Assembly (NCBI GenBank): GCA_965153355.1
Contig: OZ231128.1
Location: 45,322,001-45,386,000, forward strand
Reading direction: 5' to 3'
Source of the DNA: Flaccisagitta enflata
Taxonomy: Eukaryota > Chaetognatha > Sagittoidea > Aphragmophora
Length of the DNA stretch: 64,000 bases
The notes under the pieces are model-generated. The model was given only the letters and a program-made list of their open reading frames with translations, searched no databases and was not told the DNA's origin. Shown here piece after piece: positions 51,566 through 64,000 of this stretch (positions are counted from its first letter, which is position 1; each line of letters starts with the position of its first letter). The position numbers and the translations under genes were made by a program.

Positions 51566-53165
51566 CAGTGCAGCGCAAAAAAAAGTTTTAGGTCTTTTCC
51601 ATGTTACATTTCAGGTATTTATTGATAGATCTTTAAAAAATCTATGATAGAATTAAAGAGTTTCAAAAAATAAAGCATATGCCGCCAAGCACAATCATGT
51701 CGGTCAAACGATTTTAAAGTTACAGAAGTTTAAAGTTGATGTCTCAAAAATCAGTTGGGGAAAAAGCTAACTTTGGCAAAAAAAAATCAAACTACTTGTT
51801 TGTCAGTGTTTCACATCCAAGCCATGAAAAAACATAGCAAAATCCATGATCATTTTGAAGCTCTGCGATATATTTTTCAAATAAGACCTTGCTGGATGTC
51901 CTAGCTCTATCTATTTAGAGATAAAAATAGGTGGTAAAGAATTTGAAAATTTACTGTGTGATTTCCATGGGTTATCTTTATTTCTACATAAAAGCTAACC
52001 ACATTGAGTTAAAAATTTATTCATGGCGCCATTTTGAAGAAAATTGGAAGCTCTTTAATTTGCTCATGGATAACAAGTACAACCTTGGAAATAAGTTTAT
52101 CGCATCACTTAAAGCCTCATAACTCCTTTCAAAATCAAAAAAATTACAAAAAATTGGTGAGATTTTGAAACGTCTTTGAATTTTCTAGCAGTTGGCACCA
52201 ACCGCATTACTGTGCATCTAACCGTGTAGAAATGAGAGCTGAACGAAGTTAGGTACCGCTTTTGAAAAATGGCATAAAAAATGGCATTTTTGAAACGCGG
52301 TTCATGGAAGATGGTGCGCCCGCTCATCTGGCTGTTTCAACGAAGCAATGGCACCAAAGGCACAATGTCAAAGGTCAAACATTTCTTCAGTTACCCCAGG
52401 AACAGCCCATATCTCAACCTGATTGAATCTCTATAGTGCCAGTTGAAGCAATGGCAAAGTCGAGAATGTGCAACACGGATGGCAGGACTAAAATAAATCA
52501 CGCTAAAGTCTGGAGGAAGACCACGCTATCATACCTTCAGTAGCAGTACGAAAGCTTGCTGTGACGCCATGAGAGCGTTTGGAAAGGTCAAGGAGGCCAA
52601 GACCAAAGATCAAGATTGTTGCAGACGTGTTAATTGTATTATCTTGTCCATAAAACGCCCCTTAGTCCATAATGCGATAAACTTTTTTCCAAGATTGTAG
52701 CTAAGACAATCTTGTGCTGAATCATTGTCAAAAATGGAAAGACTATTCATTGTTCATTGGAAGAAAATAAAATGAGCACTTTTTTCAATCAGTGTTTTTT
52801 TTCTTCAAACCTTTGCCATTTCTAAACGAATAAAGCTAGTGACCAGCAATATCGCATCTGGAAGATTCTTTGCAGAGCTTTCAAATGGTCATGGATTTTT
52901 TATGGTTCTGGCCCATAGTTAAGCAGTTAAGTGTTCGCTTTCAATAGATTTTAAGGCATTTAGGTGATGAAACCTCAGAAACACCCTTGCAACTTGTTTT
53001 TTCTTCAATACTGCACCATTTTTTACTTTCTTGTCAAACTGTGAAGGTTCATTCAAGTATTGTAGTCTAAGTTATAGATAATAAGGAAAAAAAAGTTAAG
53101 AGGTTATGTCTATTGCTATAAAATAGGATTCAATACTACCTAAAACTTTTTTTTGCGCCGCACTG
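51566..53165 (+). mobile_element. Tc1/mariner element, 1600 bp, with TA duplication
   Basis: CAGTGCAGCGCAAAAAAAAG TTTTAGGT at the left is the inverse of ACCTAAAACTTTTTTTTGCG CCGCACTG at the right. TA is on both sides (51564-51565, 53166-53167). Inside, 52301-52690 encodes the decayed C-terminal part of a Tc1-type transposase. The remainder is AT-rich with no recognisable N-terminal part. Confidence 0.9.
52301..52690 (+). pseudogene. Tc1-like transposase, C-terminal remnant
   Basis: Reads FMEDGAPAHLAVSTKQWHQR HNV, then in another frame PRNSPYLNLIESL. These are the 'QDGAPCHTA...W' and 'WP..SPDLNPIE' blocks around the second Asp and final acidic residue of Tc1 transposases. At least one frameshift and several stops follow. 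The first third of the protein was not found upstream, so the element is internally rearranged. Confidence 0.8.
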
Positions 53166-53189
53166 TATGGCCTCAAATATGCACTCTCA

Positions 53190-53330
53190 GGACATATGGA
53201 GATTCGCCCCTGTGTCCTATAGCACATCGGCCCTTTGGGGCTGCTGCCCTGCTCTCACTCCACTTCTTCAGCCAATAACTCTAAGCAGGGCATCGGGTAC
53301 CGCTGCCCATGTGTGATCCTTGAATGACTT
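53190..53330 (+). mobile_element. family C right end
   Basis: CCTGTGTCCTATAGCACATC GGCCCTTTGGGGCTGCTGCC CTGCTCTC and GGGCATCGGGTACCGCTGCC. Confidence 0.75.
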
Positions 53331-53384
53331 GTTTTCTTTTTTCTTAAACGGTTAAACCTTTTTTTCTTGTTTGTAGGCGGACTC

Positions 53385-53525
53385 AGGATTAAAATGACTT
53401 AGATACAAAATGTAAAATGACGTAAAATGACATATGATAGCTCCAAAAAATAAAGCGTGACCAATGGACTCACAGATGGACAGACAAAGCGGGATGTAGA
53501 AATGCGTGCACGCGGCATTCAAATT
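53385..53525 (-). mobile_element. family A end with ~10-bp repeat body
   Basis: AAAATGACTTA/TAAAATGACG decamers, then GACAGACAAAGCGGGATGTA GAAATGCGTGCACGCGGC. Confidence 0.6.
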
Positions 53526-54250
53526 TTCACGTTTTTGGTGTTACGACTTCTCTTAATGTAATCAAAAATACAAAACAATTTGATAATTATAATTATTATT
53601 TCTCAAATTCAAATCCAATGGTTCAACTTACATTTAAAGACAGGCCGGATTGGCAAACACACAAACAATGACTCTTATCCAATTATGCTCATTCAAAAGT
53701 TACTCAGACAACTCGATTGACTGTAAAGTTACAAAGAATTAAAATGCCAATGAATGATTATGTCGGTCATGTCAGTTACATAGGAAATTGCATGCTAGAC
53801 CACACTCGGCTATAGAGTATAGTTACTAGTTAGTTAAGATTATTGTGTAAAATGGTTGATCTGCTCGAGGGGGGGCTGTCGTTGAATACTGAAGAGTTTA
53901 GTTACGCAATCCTTGTTTTATTTGGAAAAAAGTCAGATTCGAAGATTTGAAGATTCGAAGATTCGAAGACTTTTTGAGTTCCGGGAAGAAAAATTGTTTT
54001 CCCTTTTTCTCATGAGGCGTTTGAGAAAGTTGATACTTTTTGGGGGCCGAACGAGTATACGAATGAAATTAATAGCTAAGAAAAAGCTAATTCTCCTGTT
54101 TCAGATGACGCCAAGCAGAATTCTGTGCAATTGATAGTTTTGGCGCTATGAATTTTTGAATCTTTTTTTATTTTTCTGCATTTTTCGCGTTTTTCCCAAA
54201 GATAAATATTTTTCATTGATTCTTATTTTGGGCCCTATGTAACATGAAGC
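53526..54250. other. no gene seen; scraps of family D and the 38445 repeat
   Basis: GATGACGCCAAGCAGAATTC (54104) resembles the closing block of family D. 54140-54242 matches 38445-38560. Confidence 0.5.
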
Positions 54251-54252
54251 TG

Positions 54253-54253
<1 letters not shown>

Positions 54254-54334
<81 letters not shown>

Positions 54335-54353
54335 GTCTCTCTGTCTATCATTC

Positions 54354-54446
<93 letters not shown>
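54254..54446. repeat. (CT)n microsatellite in two blocks
   Basis: About 37 and 33 CT units separated by CTGTCTCTCTGTCTATCATT. Confidence 0.98.
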
Positions 54447-54447
<1 letters not shown>

Positions 54448-54826
54448 TTTATCCCAGCATTTACGACTTTTTACCCACGGCGATTAACCGCCTTTATTGT
54501 ATAGTACCAAGGCCAAGGGATATCCAATGGATGCATCTAGAAAAGAATATTACCTTAAAAGGTCGGCGGTACCTCCTTTGATTTAGGATCAAGGTGCTGC
54601 GTGCTACCTCTTACAGAGATGCGAGGGCGCATAATAAATACAACAAATAATTAAATGAGATTGAAGGAAAAAATATCCCCGGAGCCACGACGAAACAAAC
54701 GGTTATCGACCACTTCGGGACCGCTGCTCAAAGAGGGAACTGCTCGAGTACCTCCAACAGTGTCTCCTGTAAATGTCTTCTGGCCTTCTCGTTCCAAAAC
54801 TTCGTTTTCTATTTTCAACTCAAAAC

Positions 54827-63365
<8,539 letters not shown>

Positions 63366-63692
63366 GGATGATTAAATGGAGACAGATGAAGTAACCAAGC
63401 AGAAATAACTTCCATTGCAGAACAATTTATTCAAAAACTTTTTTTTTTGTTTAAAACAAGGCCGGGTAAGGGGCAAAAACGGTGAGCCTGGCGGGTTTTT
63501 TTTTTAAAGTCTATTTAACTTGAGACTTTTTCAAATAATCTATGTGACTTAACCTTAGACCCATTCATTGACCAACCCTTTGATCAATTAGACCCATCCG
63601 CTTCCTAAACACCATGAGATCGGTTTGAAGCTGCTACTATACTACTCCTTATGCAGTTAGTTATGAAAAAAATTAAAATTGTGGTCAATTCA
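63366..63692. other. no gene seen
   Basis: AACAAGGCCGGGTAAGGGGC at 63456 is a family A right-end scrap. No further exon with EGF Cys spacing was found up to 64000. Confidence 0.5.
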
Positions 63693-63900
63693 GTAATACG
63701 CAACTCTACACCCCGCTTTGTTGGACCGTCGATCCGTCCGTCTGTCTGTCCGTCTGTACATCCTTCCGTCCAATACATTACTTTTTTATGGTTTTCGCGG
63801 TCTTTGACCTCACTGCTCCTGCCCAAATGTTCAAGTAACCTCAAATACCGCTCCTGCCCACCCGCACGCGACTGGGGTAGCCGTGTATCCAGCCTTGTTA
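63693..63900 (+). mobile_element. family A element
   Basis: AATACGCAACTCTACACCCC GCTTTGTTGG, (GTCC)n, and CCCGCACGCGACTGGGGTAG CCGTGTATCCAGCCTTGTTA. Confidence 0.85.
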
Positions 63901-64000
63901 ATGATGAGTTATGGACAGACTGACTGACGCAGAGACAGAGCTTTAAATGGAGTTTCTAGTATTTGGTCTGCAGTGTGGATCAGCCTTGGTATCCTTTAAT

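Overview
This window looks like nuclear DNA of an invertebrate metazoan. Spliced genes have GT-AG introns, and one encodes a secreted protein with chained EGF-like modules on phase-1 exons. A CR1/L2-type non-LTR retrotransposon is present, and most of the rest is short non-autonomous transposons, foldback elements, minisatellites and very long microsatellites. I cannot name the species. There is nothing prokaryotic or viral-genome-like, and I found no rRNA, tRNA or CRISPR array.

Layout. 0-11 kb is intergenic: foldback elements, a broken transposase copy at about 4.99-5.70 kb, and a 1.1-kb TACA/TACT array. 11.9-15.4 kb holds a three-exon gene for an apparently intact DDE-type transposase-like protein (730 aa by my model). 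A 499-bp inverted-repeat MITE with an ACAA target duplication lies just upstream. 17.7-19.2 kb is nested repeats, including a pogo/Tigger-like MITE with TA duplication. 19.7-23.1 kb (minus strand) is a LINE with an uninterrupted 1136-aa ORF. 23.5-54 kb is almost wholly repeats: a TA-flanked MITE, a hAT-type MITE with 8-bp duplication, polypyrimidine tracts up to 900 bp, a LINE 3' relic, an E-type tandem array, and a 1.6-kb Tc1/mariner element with a decayed transposase. 54.8-63.3 kb is a 15-exon gene (plus strand) for a signal-peptide-bearing protein with eight EGF-like modules, one discoidin-like module and two copies of an unrecognised Cys-containing beta-rich module. Its intron phases agree from exon to exon.

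I use letters for local repeat families. A: about 180-250 bp, a terminal hairpin (AGTCGCGT-gct-ACGCGACT), an internal (GTCC/GTCG)n stretch, ending CCTTGTT. B: a relative of A with 'cgcaactctataagaggctttgtc' style ends. C: inverted ends around GGGGCCGCTGCC with an internal 20-bp minisatellite. D: a long repeat with internal units of roughly 110-140 bp. E: a tandem unit of about 185 bp. F, H, I, J: dispersed repeats or foldbacks. G: TA-flanked MITEs. K: hAT MITEs. These families make up much of the window and occupy many introns of the EGF gene. The two live-looking mobile genes (LINE and DDE transposase-like) are candidates for mobilising some of this, but no element end could be tied to either protein from this window alone.
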